Positions 52,566 to 63,960 of a stretch of DNA of 64,000 nt are shown here, piece by piece (position 1 is the stretch's first letter; every line of letters begins with the position of its first letter). The stretch is from Limnomonas spitsbergensis (taxonomy: Eukaryota; Chlorophyta; Chlorophyceae; Chlamydomonadales), in the NCBI GenBank assembly GCA_037349105.1, contig JAYJMM010000103.1:620001-684000 (forward strand), given 5' to 3'. The notes below the pieces were generated by a model that worked only from the letters and a program-made list of their open reading frames with translations, did no database searches and was not told where the DNA came from. A program made the translations under genes and the position numbers.

Positions 52566-53752
52566 AAGAAACTGGAAATCATGTGTTGAATGCCGATTTA
52601 GCAGGCGTGTCTTTCGACTCCGTTAAAGTGCGTGGGGAGGAGGGGGGGGTCTTCTTACGAAGGGGAGTCACTGATCCTTTAAATTGTTTTACAGTGATGT
52701 GTGAATCAGGGGTGGTGTGAATGGTGACAGGGTATCTCTGACATCATACCGCGTTCACTAGATTTGAGAAAAATTATCCTTGACGACATTTCAATTGTAT
52801 TGTATTTCGCAGAGACCTCTAGTATTTCGCATACTTTCCAGTTTCCACCAGGGGTGTGCATCGGTCACTAATCTTCAAAAACCCTTCACCGGGGTTAAAC
52901 GATGTTAGAGCTGTAAAATGAGGCCCAATGTCTTCGTATGTGTCTATCGTGCGTCCGGCAAGACATAACATGTGTTAGTTGTGAGCAATATCCACGGGCG
53001 CATCCCTCAGAAGTCCGCCACTCTTCCTCGGCCGGCGTCCCTTTGAAAATATTACTCAAGACGACGCAGTGAAACCAGCCTGTAGCATTCAAACCCCTTC
53101 AAAGATCCGCAATGGAATGGGGCCCATGTAATATCCTTCGTTGTGGAGACGGTAGAGGATAGTAGCCTCAAAGGCTTAAGTCGACTTTGCATACCAAGGG
53201 CTTCCTTTATCCTCTTGCCTTTTCTTCCCGGGCAGTCGGGACCCATGGGGCCAGGCCTCTTCAGCATGGCTCAGAGGTGCTATGGCATAGACTTGGCACA
53301 CCAAGGGCCAGGGTCACCAATCAATGATTTGTGATAAGAACAGACGAGAGCGGTATATGATAGAGCAGTATGCAGCTGAAACAGATCGTCGTGCAAGGAA
53401 CTCAACTGCACACATTCAAAATCCAGAAAGACGGCGACCAGGGTAACCTTGACTGGAGTGCGCAGACTTGGAATTCAAAAATAGTGGATCAACGCCAATC
53501 TTGGCGTGACTAGTGTGAACCGCCTTCGACATCTCAAGTGTTTTACTGCCGTCGGTCACACCACTAGCGAGCGAATGAACAAATCCGGTCAGCATCCCCC
53601 CTACCTAAGAAGGACTCAGAAAACCCTCCAGCCCAGGGAGCATGCCTGCCTAAATTACTTCTCAGCATGCACAGGTGCTCGCCCACTGCCCCTCCAGAGG
53701 TCACCCGCCTCTTTGCTCAGATCTTGCCCAATCATCGCGACCACATTCCTCC

Positions 53753-56700
53753 TCATGCCGTGCCATCCTTGAGGTTCTGCAGCGCAGAGACGCTGATCCT
53801 GACCGAGGGGCCCATGGTTGTGCAGATGTACATGCTTTTCCAGTACACACCCTTGGCTCCAGGGGGCTTGTTGGAGTCAATGGATGCCTGTGGAGGCAAC
53901 AAAAGACAGGCGGAACATAAACAGGGGCGGACGAGATCATCATGTACTCGATGTGCGGGATACCGGTAGATGGGAAATCAGCATGGGCGAAAAAAGTCAT
54001 AATATACAAGATGCGCTTGAGACCTGCGGAGGCTGCAGGAGACAGACAGAAAAGTAGCGCAGTCGCGGCGGTCATCAGTTGGGAACATACAGCAATGCTG
54101 GTTCAAACCTGCCACCTCCCCGGCCCGCCCCACCCCCACTATCTATTAGCGGGCGCTTCCGCAACATCCCGGCCAGAGACCATGGGGCCTGATGCAGCAA
54201 GCCCTGCTGCCTAGGCCACCTGCTAAAGGCTGCCCAAGGTTAGGTCCCCATCGGACTAGTGATAGCCATCCAACAAGCTGGTCAGGTGATCTAGTCCACT
54301 TCTCATGGAGACTGCTTCCCGCCTTCCTCTTTACTCAAAGTTCTGTTGCTGTCATGCTCCACCCCCTCTCTCTCGTTTTCTCTTACATGGATCGCTTTAA
54401 GGTTCCCGATCATGCATTACTTCAGCGTATGGCATGAGTGAGTCCTGCTTGGTCACATACCTCCGCCTTCACCCGCCCAGTTAGACCCCCGACGTCTATA
54501 TGTGTACATTTTCCGAGACTCGGCTACATGTCAGCTACATTCTCGCCTCTGGGCAGAGGCACCACTTGTGGCCAGCCATGCTGCATTGAGCAACAGTCGT
54601 AGGCCGGCCCTGGTTTGGCCCAAATCGGGCCTTGAGTGGCCGCGGGGCGGCCTGCCGAAGGTGAAATCCCTAGCTGAAAAATAAAGCCAGCCCCTCTCGC
54701 CCCCCCCCCTGATCTCCAGCTGCTCTCTAAGTCATTCACTCTGCCTCCTCATCTCCCTCTCCTCTCACATATACATATATCACCCTGAGGTTCCCCAGCA
54801 TGTCCATCACTACGGAATCAGCGCACTCTCCCTCTCATCAAGGACTTCCAGGGTGTTCTCACCTTGGAAGTCAGCACCCCCTCCTCTCCTCTCACCTCAA
54901 CCGTCCTAAGGATCCCTGTCTTGTCCGTGAAGTTAGCACATCCCCCACACCCCCTCCTCTCCCCTATGCTCACCTGGATCGCCTTGAGGTTCCCCAGAAT
55001 GTTATCGTCCGTGAAGTCAGCGCGCCCGAATAGGACGTGCAAGTTGCCGGTCTTATCCAATCGGTACTCCACCTTTCCGCCCTTGAAGTCCTTGACAGTC
55101 TACACACAGGGGTGGGGGGACATCCAGGGGATGAGAACGAGGCGTACCGTGCATTTCGAAATCCTAGCAGGCCTGGATTTCAAGTAATGCAGCAGCCGTT
55201 CTTCTAGTACCAGGGGTAAGTTCCAACGCACTCCAGTCTGGCCACCCACTGCCGACGCACATGGTGCAGCTGATTGAGTTCACACCCAGGAGATCCACAC
55301 CTCTTGACCCTCCGACACAGAGGAGGGCAGAAATGCCAGGCAGAGTACGCAACTTAGCGCAGCAGCCACGGAGAAACACTCCGCACATTCCATACATCCT
55401 CATGCGCGTTCTGCACACATGTATGTTTCATAAAACCATCCTCATCAACAGCGTTTCATTTTTCGGCTCGAGGCCACCATGGGCAGTCCGCCCCACGGCC
55501 GCCAAAGGCCCGATTGGAACCAAATCTAATCCGGCCTTCGACTGGTGGCAAAACCCAGTGGTCACAAGCGGGGCCTCCGGCCAGATGCCGGAAGGTAGCT
55601 GACGTGGAGCTGAGTCACGAAAAAGAATTCTTGCTTATCTTCGCAGACTTAAAAGCGTGAAGAAACATTGCCATCCAAGCCCTGCGTCTCCCACCTGCCC
55701 TGGACCTGAATTCTGAAGGTCAAATGGGTGAGAATCTCCATCCCGCACCCAGTGTCTCCAGATAATCGACCTGCTTTTCTAGGAGCCAGCAGTATGAACA
55801 GGGGTGTGAACAGGGGTGTGCATGGGTATACAGTGTGGCGTGGAATCGAGGCCACACCCTTGCCCTGTTGTCTCACCCCTGTAATGTCAGTGGTGACAGT
55901 GCCAGCCTTGGGGTTGGGCATCAGGCCTCGGGGTCCCAGCACACGTCCCAGCTTGGCAACCTGGAGGGGACCAAATCAGGGCAGCTTCTGTTAGATCGCG
56001 GGCAATCAGATCCGGCGATCTAGGATCGGATCTAGCGGATTACGGTGGTCTCCGCGAGGAGCAGAACAAGGCAGTCACTCAAGACAGCAAAGCGGCACAG
56101 CATTCTTCAATGACTAACTCCACGTGCTTGCCGTTCCGGGCATGTCATCGCAGGCATATGTATGGGAGGGTGTGTCCTGGGGAGGAAGAAATCCGCCAGA
56201 GGTTGACTGCCTCCTTGGTTGCCAGCAATCAGCCGAGGCAGTCATCAGCCATCCTTGGCTACCCATTCATGAGGGCTGGGCCATCCATCGCCAAGGCGCA
56301 AAGCCTGTAGCAGACGATGCAGAAGCTGCATGGCGCAGGCTCAGGCATAGCAGCTTGCGCCCCAATGCCGGCCCCTAAAAAGTGTGACACACACCCATGC
56401 ACCGCACTGCAGCCCATCTGGGCATGGCAAGCCTTCGCAGCAAGCCATTATCTGTAGTGGCTCACACCTTCCTGGAACCTGCCTCGACACGGGGCCAATG
56501 ATGACAGGCGGGCATGGCTGTTACAGACATGTAGCTGGCAATGACTCAGCATGACATTCGTTTACTCCTTGATGGGTATGGCTGCAGTTCCACCCCCCGC
56601 CTGCTTTGAGTGATGAATTGTGCCCCAAGTTTAAATCAAGAGTAAGCGTGCCAAGGCCGCGGTGGGGCGCCTGACTATGGCTGTCACAACATAAGACTGG

Positions 56701-58369
56701 CAGCTGGTGACACCAGAGCGTCCAGAAGCTAGAGCCATGTCTTCCAGTAGGCTGCTGACAGGAATTCCCCACCGGGAAAACATATCTGGCGGGGAAGCTA
56801 CCACAACTCTGATCAGTGATTCACATGTGTTGGGTGGATCTTCCAACAGTCAGCGTGATATGAGCTACCAGTGCATGATGCCAGGGCAGCTTCTATCGAC
56901 GCGGCAAGTGCTTTGGTGGAACTATAGTAGCGGACGTAATAAGACCGCATGTGCACATCTGTCATGAGTTCATACACCGGTAACATGGGCTATGCCACCC
57001 TCAATTCATGCAAATGTGATCTGTCCTGGGTGTCACCATGTGTGGTTAGTCCCCATACCTTGGGCATCATGTCGGGTGTGGCGATCAGCTTGTCGAAGTC
57101 GAGGAAGCCTCCGGCAATGCGCTCGACGAGGTCATCGCCACCAGCAAAGTCTGCACCAGCAGCCTCAGCAAGCTTGAGGTTGTCGCCCTGGGTAAGGACA
57201 GCCACGCGCAGAACCTACGCGGAGGAGGGTCAGACACCGGAGGGCGAGAGACACGTCAGACATGGTCAGCAAGCTCATAATTTCAAATTCGAGCATTACC
57301 GGTACCTAGGCGGGCTCATAGGCAATCGAAAGGATACCTTCCATGCTCTTGGTTTGGGACCGGTACCGCGGTTAGGGACGGCCATCAGGGACGGCCATGA
57401 CCGCGGCCATGAAAGAGGGGCATCGGCGCTGTGGTGCTGAAATCACGCGATTTGCTTAGTTACGACAAGCATAAGCTATGCTGAAGCTGCAGTCCATGCA
57501 ACCATATCGATGCAGAATGGCGTGTGAGGAGGTGTGTAGGCCAGCGGCGGTTGTGAGGGCGCAGGACGTAGCCGCGTGGGCAGACGATGTCTTCAAGCTG
57601 TGCACCTGCTGTGCGTCCATGCATACACATGCGATTTCCCCTGCACACCTTGCCGGTGCCGTTGGGCAGCGAGACGGTGGCCCTCAGCTGCTGGTCAGAG
57701 AACTTGGGGTCCAGGCCCATGCGCGCGTGCATCTCCACGCTCTCCGTGAATCTCGTGGAGGCGGTGCTCTTCATCCGCTTCACAGCGTCCATAGGCTCAA
57801 GCTCAACTGAGCGGCCCGGGCTCTTGGTCAGCATGTCCCTGTACCTACGCGACAGGATGTCCCACCGGGGGCGAGGTCGGCGATGAGGATAGCTGATAGC
57901 GACGCCTCACGGCGTACCTAGTTCCCGGGCACTGCTAATCATAGCCATATGGGACACTCCACGAAATAGCTTGCATGCTATAAACATGACACCGCGCACG
58001 AGCGCACACTGCGCAGGCATCGTGGATGGACGACTACCTCCTCACAAATCCATCCCAAAACCTCATCCTCTCCGAGGAAATACACAGCGTACATGTATGA
58101 CTATGCTTCGGCTGTATTCAGATTAAGTTCATTCATCCGTACCTCTTGGACCGCAAGCGCTTGCGCGTGATTTGCACCATAGGCTTGACAGCCATCATCT
58201 CCTCCATCTCCAGCTCATCAGCTTGGGCAGACTTTGGCACGGTAAGCATCCGCAATGCCTGCTTCTGCTGCTGCACAACTGAAACGAGACGCAGACCAGC
58301 CGGCTTGAAGGCACAAGGCAGCCTGCCCGCCGCAGGCTGCATCAGAGACCTGTTTCCAAGCATGGCCAT
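53753..58369 (-). CDS. Plastid 50S ribosomal protein uL1 (L1), 6 exons, 307 aa
   Basis: Exons: 58369-58143, 57844-57649, 57214-57059, 55960-55877, 55099-54974, 53887-53753; 924 nt, phases consistent, all GT-AG. The start ATG at 58369 (context AAAAATGGCC) opens a transit peptide of about 45-50 residues ([18 protein letters not shown]). The mature part has the L1 pattern: [44 protein letters not shown], then [20 protein letters not shown], the family signature in domain II. After it come [55 protein letters not shown] and the stop. The protein forms the L1 stalk on 23S rRNA at the ribosomal E site and helps release deacylated tRNA. The transit peptide and the eukaryotic introns show a nuclear gene for a plastid ribosome. 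Plant plastid uL1 is about 350 aa, so the length is normal for the mature region. Confidence 0.96.
54365..54973 (-). repeat. Decayed copies of uL1 exon 5 end in the following intron
   Basis: The exon edge at 54971-55030 (plus strand) reads cacctggatcgccttgaggt then tccccagaatgttatcgtcc then gtgaagtcagcgcg. Copies: 54892-54950 (cacctcaaccgtcctaagga then tccctgtcttgtccgtgaag then ttagcaca), 54787-54830 (ctgaggttccccagcatgtc then catcactacggaatcagcgc) and 54387-54415 (atggatcgctttaaggttcc). A partial copy is at 54865-54885 (ttggaagtcagcaccccctc). Confidence 0.8.
54514..54680 (+). repeat. Dispersed family A copy
   Basis: Starts cgagactcggctacatgtca then gctacattctcgcctctggg and continues cttgtggccagccatgctgc, cgtaggccggccctggtttg, aatcgggccttgagtggccg. 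Intronic in the uL1 gene. Confidence 0.75.
55455..55625 (-). repeat. Dispersed family A copy
   Basis: About 170 bp from tttttcggctcgaggccacc to agctgagtcacgaaaaa. Its two ends both open ttttcg when read inward, so short imperfect inverted ends are possible. Intronic in the uL1 gene. Confidence 0.75.
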
Positions 58370-59029
58370 TTTTCTCAAGCAATCAAGGGCAACTTTGAAG
58401 ACTCAACGTCTTCGTCTGCAGCCGACTGCCGTACGACGTCCACACCTTGCTCGATCTTATCCTTTGAATATAGCACATTTCACTTTCGATTGCATTTGTC
58501 AATCCCTTCCTTCCTCATTATTAGTATGCACAATTGTGATTTAAGTGACCTGATAAACGCAGGGGCGCCGTGCCTTGAAATAGAGATTCTTCCGATTTCT
58601 ACCATTTGAATGATGCATGGATGGATTCCAGGAGGCAGCGTCGTTGCATGCATGCACTATGAAAAACGAAGGATACGACTCCTCAGCCAGGATGCATGCT
58701 GCATAAATCCTTGTCACGAGTTAAGTGTGCATGACCCATGCGAGAGGGATGCCCCCCAGGTCACATGCCCTCACCGCGTTTAGGTCATATTCAGACTAAA
58801 TAGGGACAGGGTTGATATTTGTTTCCAGTGCTCCTCTTGCTGGATTGCTTGGGAGGTTTATTCAGTTCATCTTGCAAGGGCCTCTCTTGCATTATCTCAC
58901 GACCCAAGCAAATTGGCAATGCCTGTTGGTAGATGTCTTCCTGCTAGAACAACAAAATGTCTAGTGCACGCAACCCTTGGTATCATCAGTTCTTACAGTC
59001 CCTGAGGTCATTGAAGGACAGCCAGCTCC
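58370..59029 (-). promoter_or_regulatory. Spacer between uL1 and lumazine synthase genes
   Basis: About 660 bp separates the uL1 start codon from the lumazine synthase stop, both on the minus strand. It must contain the lumazine synthase 3' UTR and the uL1 promoter. A TGTAA (the volvocalean polyadenylation signal) is at 58997-58993 on the minus strand, but that is only about 33 nt after the stop and may be chance. I see no other supported feature. Confidence 0.35.
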
Positions 59030-62000
59030 CTATGCCTTTCCGCTGGCCTTCAACATCTTCATCAAGCTGGCCATCTCGATTGCTGCAGCCACAAAGGACG
59101 GAACGGGAACATCAGGAAAAAGGGACAACAAGAAGTGTCAAAGGAGGTTTAGAATGCATCATGAGCTTCAATACCATCAAACCCTGGACACAAAATATCT
59201 TCTATATAGTTCACAGGGGTAGACAGAAAGCCACTCCGCCTTGGTTACCACGAAACTCTGAACAAGATGGTCTTACTACATGTTTCAGATAACACCACTC
59301 GATCTTCAATACAAAAACATGATCGCTACAACAACCACAGTTGGCGAACATACCAGTGGGGGCAAAACAAACAATCAATGACATACCACCATACCGGTAA
59401 CACCTCTGGGCCATGCTCAAAATGCTCGGCCGCATGAGCGCCCGACTGTCTGGTCGGAAGGAAAACAATCTTAAGGCTAGATGAGAAAGAAAAAATGAGA
59501 AAGACAGAAAAGGGAAAAGACCACCCAAGAATTTAAGATGGACGAAACAAGCAGTGAGGACGATGTTGGTCACAAAGGCATGGCTGGCAAATGCGGCTGT
59601 TGCATGAGGTGGACGATTACAAGTGCAACGCGCGAGGAAACTACGAGAGACCCTGACATGACCCATCGATTGCACTGATTGGGATTGTGGTCTCACTACA
59701 CACTCAGCATCAGCGCAGCGAAGGTCGCCCGGAATGCAGGTGCGCCTCGTGCAGACAACATGCATTGGCACACATAATTTCATCGTGTATCAGCTACGAT
59801 TCAGATACATTGCGGCCTGCGGCGGAGGGGGCCTGGTGCAACAGTCTCTGCTGCTTGAGCCACCGGCCGTAGGCCGATCAAGGTTTGGTCCTCAGCTGAC
59901 TCTTTGTGGCTGCCCAGCGGCCAACCGAAGGTGGTTTGACGCAGGGTCCATATCTCGATTTTAAGGTTAAACAATATTCGCGGTAATGGGTCCCCAGCTG
60001 GCTTGCAAGTGCAGGCAGGCCCATGCATTCCGTTAGACCTTATTGACTGCATGTGCCTCTGTCCACCATCCCTCGAAGGAGAGCCCTTCATAAAAATAAA
60101 TAAACAAATATAAGGGCGCGCCGTGTCTTCTTCGGCCTACCTGTTGCAGCTGCCTCCCCGCCCTTGTTCCCAACCTTGCCCCCGGCACGATCGAGTCCCT
60201 GCAAAAAGCAAACACAACGGTGGGTGGTATGGCTCATAGCTCAGGGTTCAGAGTTCAGGATTCAGGGCTCAGGGTTCAGAGTTAGGGTCCAGGGTTCAGA
60301 ACCCAACCTTGCCCCCTGCATGATGGAGCCCCTGCAAAAACCACGCCGCGTTCGATAGGCATCCACCCCTGGCATCCACAATACATCAGCCCCGAACTCT
60401 CCCAGGCCAGACAAGACACTCAAGCGCAGTGAATTGTGATTTTTTTAGTCCAGCGGGGCAGTACAACTGATGCTTGGGACAGGTCCAACGAATGAGTAGA
60501 AACCAGGCAAGGCACTCAATAAACCCCGACAGCAAGCGAAAACCCATCAAGGTACACGAGCGCGACACTCCAGCATGAAACGGACACCTACAATCGCGCG
60601 CAGAACCAGTCAAATAGGCACCACCCTGGCACAAATTATGCAGTACACATATGCAGTACGCAGGTGCAGTACACTGGCTGCAAGTCACTCACTTGCTCCA
60701 AAGACTCCGTTGTCAGAACGCCAAAGATCACCGGCACGCCTGCGAGCGCAGAACACACTTCAATAAACATTAAGTAATAGAAGGACCCATCAGGGCGCCT
60801 TGGAAGGCCCCCTTGGAAGATTACATGCACTCCAGCGGGCGGAGGACCGTACGCGATCCAGCAGGGGGGTGAACCCTGCAACCGTTGCCTTCCACCTGGG
60901 CACCCCTAAACTAGGAAACGGTGTTTCAGGACACACCGTTCTAGGACAACAATTTAGAACACAGTGTATAAGGAAACTCATAAAACTAGGACACCAAATT
61001 GTAGGAGTCCCCTAAACTAGGACCCTCCTAACACCATTGCCCTTAACTTCAGTGCTAATTTTAAGGATTTAGAGAAACCATTCTCTTGTAGTGCCTCCTT
61101 TTTTTTTACTTTGGAAAGCTCGGTATTTTAGTGAGGCCGAGGCAAAGCCTCGGTGGGGGTGTCGTACACTAGGGCACGCCTGCAAATGGGAGTGCAGGAC
61201 CACAGTCAACCTGGGTTCTTAAGGTCCAAGGTGAGTGAATGTTTCGGTTTCGTGATGTTTGGAAGGGAGCCGAGTTAGAGCTGGGGGGGTGAGGCTTTTC
61301 TGACGTGCACTTATGCCGTCAGGATGCCAAACATCTTATCATGCAAGGGAGTGCGGATGCGGTCAAGCTACTGGGGTCTACACCCTATATCCTAAAACCT
61401 AAACTGCAACCTGCAGGAAGGTACTGCTTTGAGCGGGAGTACAGAACGCGGTCAAGCGAAGAGGGTAGGGTGGCTAGAGTGGATAGATTGTTGCTGTGTG
61501 GGTGTGTGTGAGGGGGGGGGGGGAGATGTGGAGTGAACCTTCGGGCTCAAAGCTTATTTGCCTGTTTCTTTGTTGAACCTAAAATTACTCGACCCTAAAC
61601 CCAGGGCGCTGCGCGTCACAGCCAGAGCATCGTTAGCCCTAAGCCCACACAACTTGAAGCTGCGGAACCTGAATAGATGCCTCCCCCCCAAACGCCTCCC
61701 CCAGTCAGTCTGCAACAATGTCAAAAACACGCTCACTGCCGCCAAATGGCGCATCGTAACAGCCGGCCGCAACTCGCCTGTGTCGGTTGAGGCGCTCAAG
61801 ACGCCTCCTGTGACCGCGCTCACCACGGCATCGTAATGTGACGTGGCACCTTGGATCTGAAGGCATGGGTTCATTGCAGAGTTTGGTGACAGGGCTAGGG
61901 TTTGTTTTACACCGATAGGATACTGTGAAAGCTAACTACCTAGACAGATGTACAGGGGGGGACAAAAGACCCAAATTAGCTTGATCAGCTTTTTCAGACT

Positions 62001-62311
62001 ACTTTACTTAAGCCAAATCAGCTCAATCAGATTTTTTACTTAAGCCAAATCAGCTTAATCACCACTAAAAACAGCTGAAACCCTGAACAAAACTTAAATC
62101 ACCACGTCTTGATTTCAATTGCTTTTCTTGAACCAAAGTGATTGTATCATCAAACCATCGGAACACTACGGTAGATAATGTTTCCTCTGCCAATCCTTAA
62201 CAAGGCCCCACTCACCACGGCTCCAATGCAGACAATCGCATCATACTTCCCGGATTTAGCCATGCTCTTGGCAACAACTGAGAGCTCAAAGCTGCCAGGA
62301 ACCCAGGCCAC
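59030..62311 (-). CDS. 6,7-dimethyl-8-ribityllumazine synthase, 3' five exons (N-terminus missing)
   Basis: Exons: 62311-62216, 61856-61778, 60739-60693, 60198-60141, 59082-59030; 333 nt, phases consistent, stop TAG at 59030. Translation order: [101 protein letters not shown]. The enzyme joins 5-amino-6-ribitylaminouracil with 3,4-dihydroxy-2-butanone 4-phosphate in riboflavin synthesis, in the plastid in plants and algae. The His of GATSHYD is the catalytic base position, and RAGGK-x-GNKG is the conserved phosphate-binding segment. The intron after 61778 has a GC donor (CAG|GCGAGT). The transit peptide and first strand of the fold should be encoded to the right, beyond the 40-bp satellite. 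The visible 110 aa is about two thirds of a mature subunit. Confidence 0.94.
59398..59462 (-). repeat. Dispersed family B copy
   Basis: Reads acacctctgggccatgctca then aaatgctcggccgcatgagc then gcccgactgtctggtcgg. Lies in the last intron of lumazine synthase. Confidence 0.65.
59780..59965 (+). repeat. Dispersed family A copy
   Basis: A divergent copy: atcagctacgattcagatac, gcttgagccaccggccgtag, gtttggtcctcagctgactc, and ending ggtccatatctcgattttaa. Lies in the last intron of lumazine synthase. Confidence 0.5.
60295..60345 (-). pseudogene. Decayed duplicate of lumazine synthase exon start
   Basis: The segment cccaaccttgccccctgcat then gatggagcccctgcaaaaac (about 60302-60342) copies the true exon start and acceptor cccaaccttgcccccggcac then gatcgagtccctgcaaaaag at 60170-60210. 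It lies about 132 bp upstream in transcript direction. It keeps the TTTTTGCAG acceptor. Confidence 0.85.
60447..60545 (+). repeat. Dispersed family C copy
   Basis: Reads tagtccagcggggcagtaca, gatgcttgggacaggtccaa, gcactcaataaaccccgaca, gcaagcgaaaaccc; parallels 36575-36670 in order. Confidence 0.6.
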
Positions 62312-62619
62312 CTACAGATCATGACAGCAGAAGGGGCGGGAGAGGCTAAGAGACATGCCATTCAGGGTCAAGGGTTCAAACCTGGCCACCTACAGAGGGT
62401 GACAACAGCAAGGGGTGGAAAGATCAGAGACAGACAATTCAGGGCTGACACTCAGACAGTTCAAACATGGCCCTCTTCAAAGAATAACGGCCATATTTCT
62501 TACGTTTTAGGCTGTACAAAGAAACATACGCGAGGCCTCAAGCCTTAGGGAAAAGGACATCCCCAGTTTGCCACAAAAAGCCTAAATTATCGGAAATATT
62601 TCCCCCAGAGCAGCCTCAA

Positions 62620-63960
62620 GAATTAGCCTAAACCATAATCCCTATACACTCACGTCCACAATTCAGCCTGAACCCTGAGCCCTAGACACTCACGTCCACA
62701 ATTCAGCCTGAACCCCAAGCCCTAGACACTACACCCACAATTCAGCCTGAACCCCAAGCCCTAGACACTCACACCCACAATTCAGCCTGAACCCTGAGCC
62801 CTAGACACTCACGTCCACAATTCAGCCTGAACCCCAAGCCCTAGACACTCACGTCCACAATTCAGCCTGAACCCCAAGCCCTAGACACTCACACCCACAA
62901 TTCAGCCTGAACCCCAAGCCCTAGACACTCACACCCACAATTCAACCTGAACCCCAAGCCCTAGACACTCACACCCACAATTCAGCCTGGAACCTAAGCC
63001 CTAGACACTCACACCCACAATTCAGCCTGGAACCTAAGCCCTAGACACTCACACCCACAATACAGCCTGGAACCTAAGCCCTAGACACTCACACCCACAA
63101 TTCAGCCTGGAACCTAAGCCCTAGACACTCACACCCACAATACAGCCTGGAACCTAAGCCCTAGACACTCACACCCACAATTCAGCCTGGAACCTAAGCC
63201 CTAGACACTCACACCCACAATTCAGCCTGGAACCTAAGCCCTAGACACTCACACCCACAATTCAGCCTGGAACCTAAGCCCTAGACACTCACACCCACAA
63301 TTCAGCCTGGAACCTAAGCCCTAGACACTCACACCCACAATTCAGCCTGGAACCTAAGCCCTAGACACTCACACCCACAATTCAGCCTGAACCCCAAGCC
63401 CTAGACACTCACACCCACAATTCAGCCTGAACCCCAAGCCCTAGACACTCACATCCACAATTCAGCCTGGAACCTAAGCCCTAGACACTCACATCCACAA
63501 TTCAGCCTGGAACCTAAGCCCTAGACACTCACACCCACAATACAGCCTGGAACCTAAGCCCTAGACACTCACACCCACAATTCAGCCTGGAACCTAAGCC
63601 CTAGACACTCACACCCACAATTCAGCCTGGAACCTAAGCCCTAGACACTCACACCCACAATTCAGCCTGGAACCTAAGCCCTAGACACTCACACCCACAA
63701 TTCAGCCTGAACCCCAAGCCCTAGACACTCACATCCACAATTCAGCCTGGAACCTAAGCCCTAGACACTCACACCCACAATTCAGCCTGGAACCTAAGCC
63801 CTAGACACTCACACCCACAATTCAGCCTGGAACCTAAGCCCTAGACACTCACAGCCACAATTCAGCCTGGAACCTAAGCCCTAGACACTCACACCCACAA
63901 TTCAGCCTGGAACCTAAGCCCTAGACACTCACACCCACAATTCAGCCTTAAATAAACCTA
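62620..63960. repeat. 40-bp satellite, about 33 copies
   Basis: The unit is ctagacactcacacccacaa then ttcagcctggaacctaagcc, with a second variant class (gaaccccaagcc) in blocks. It lies upstream of the first visible lumazine synthase exon. On the minus strand each unit contains ttgtgggtgtgagtgtctag, which has a donor-like GTGAGT. The last units near 63950 are degenerate. Confidence 0.96.

Larger units (their letters stand above)
49707..53752. other. Convergent intergenic region with few recognisable features
   Basis: About 4 kb between the fibrillin stop and the uL1 stop. Open frames at 49859-51230 overlap on both strands without motifs. It contains a compositionally distinct island (51760-52380) and a dispersed family B copy (52497-52565). 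The 3' UTRs of both neighbours must end here, but I could not place the signals. Confidence 0.5.
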
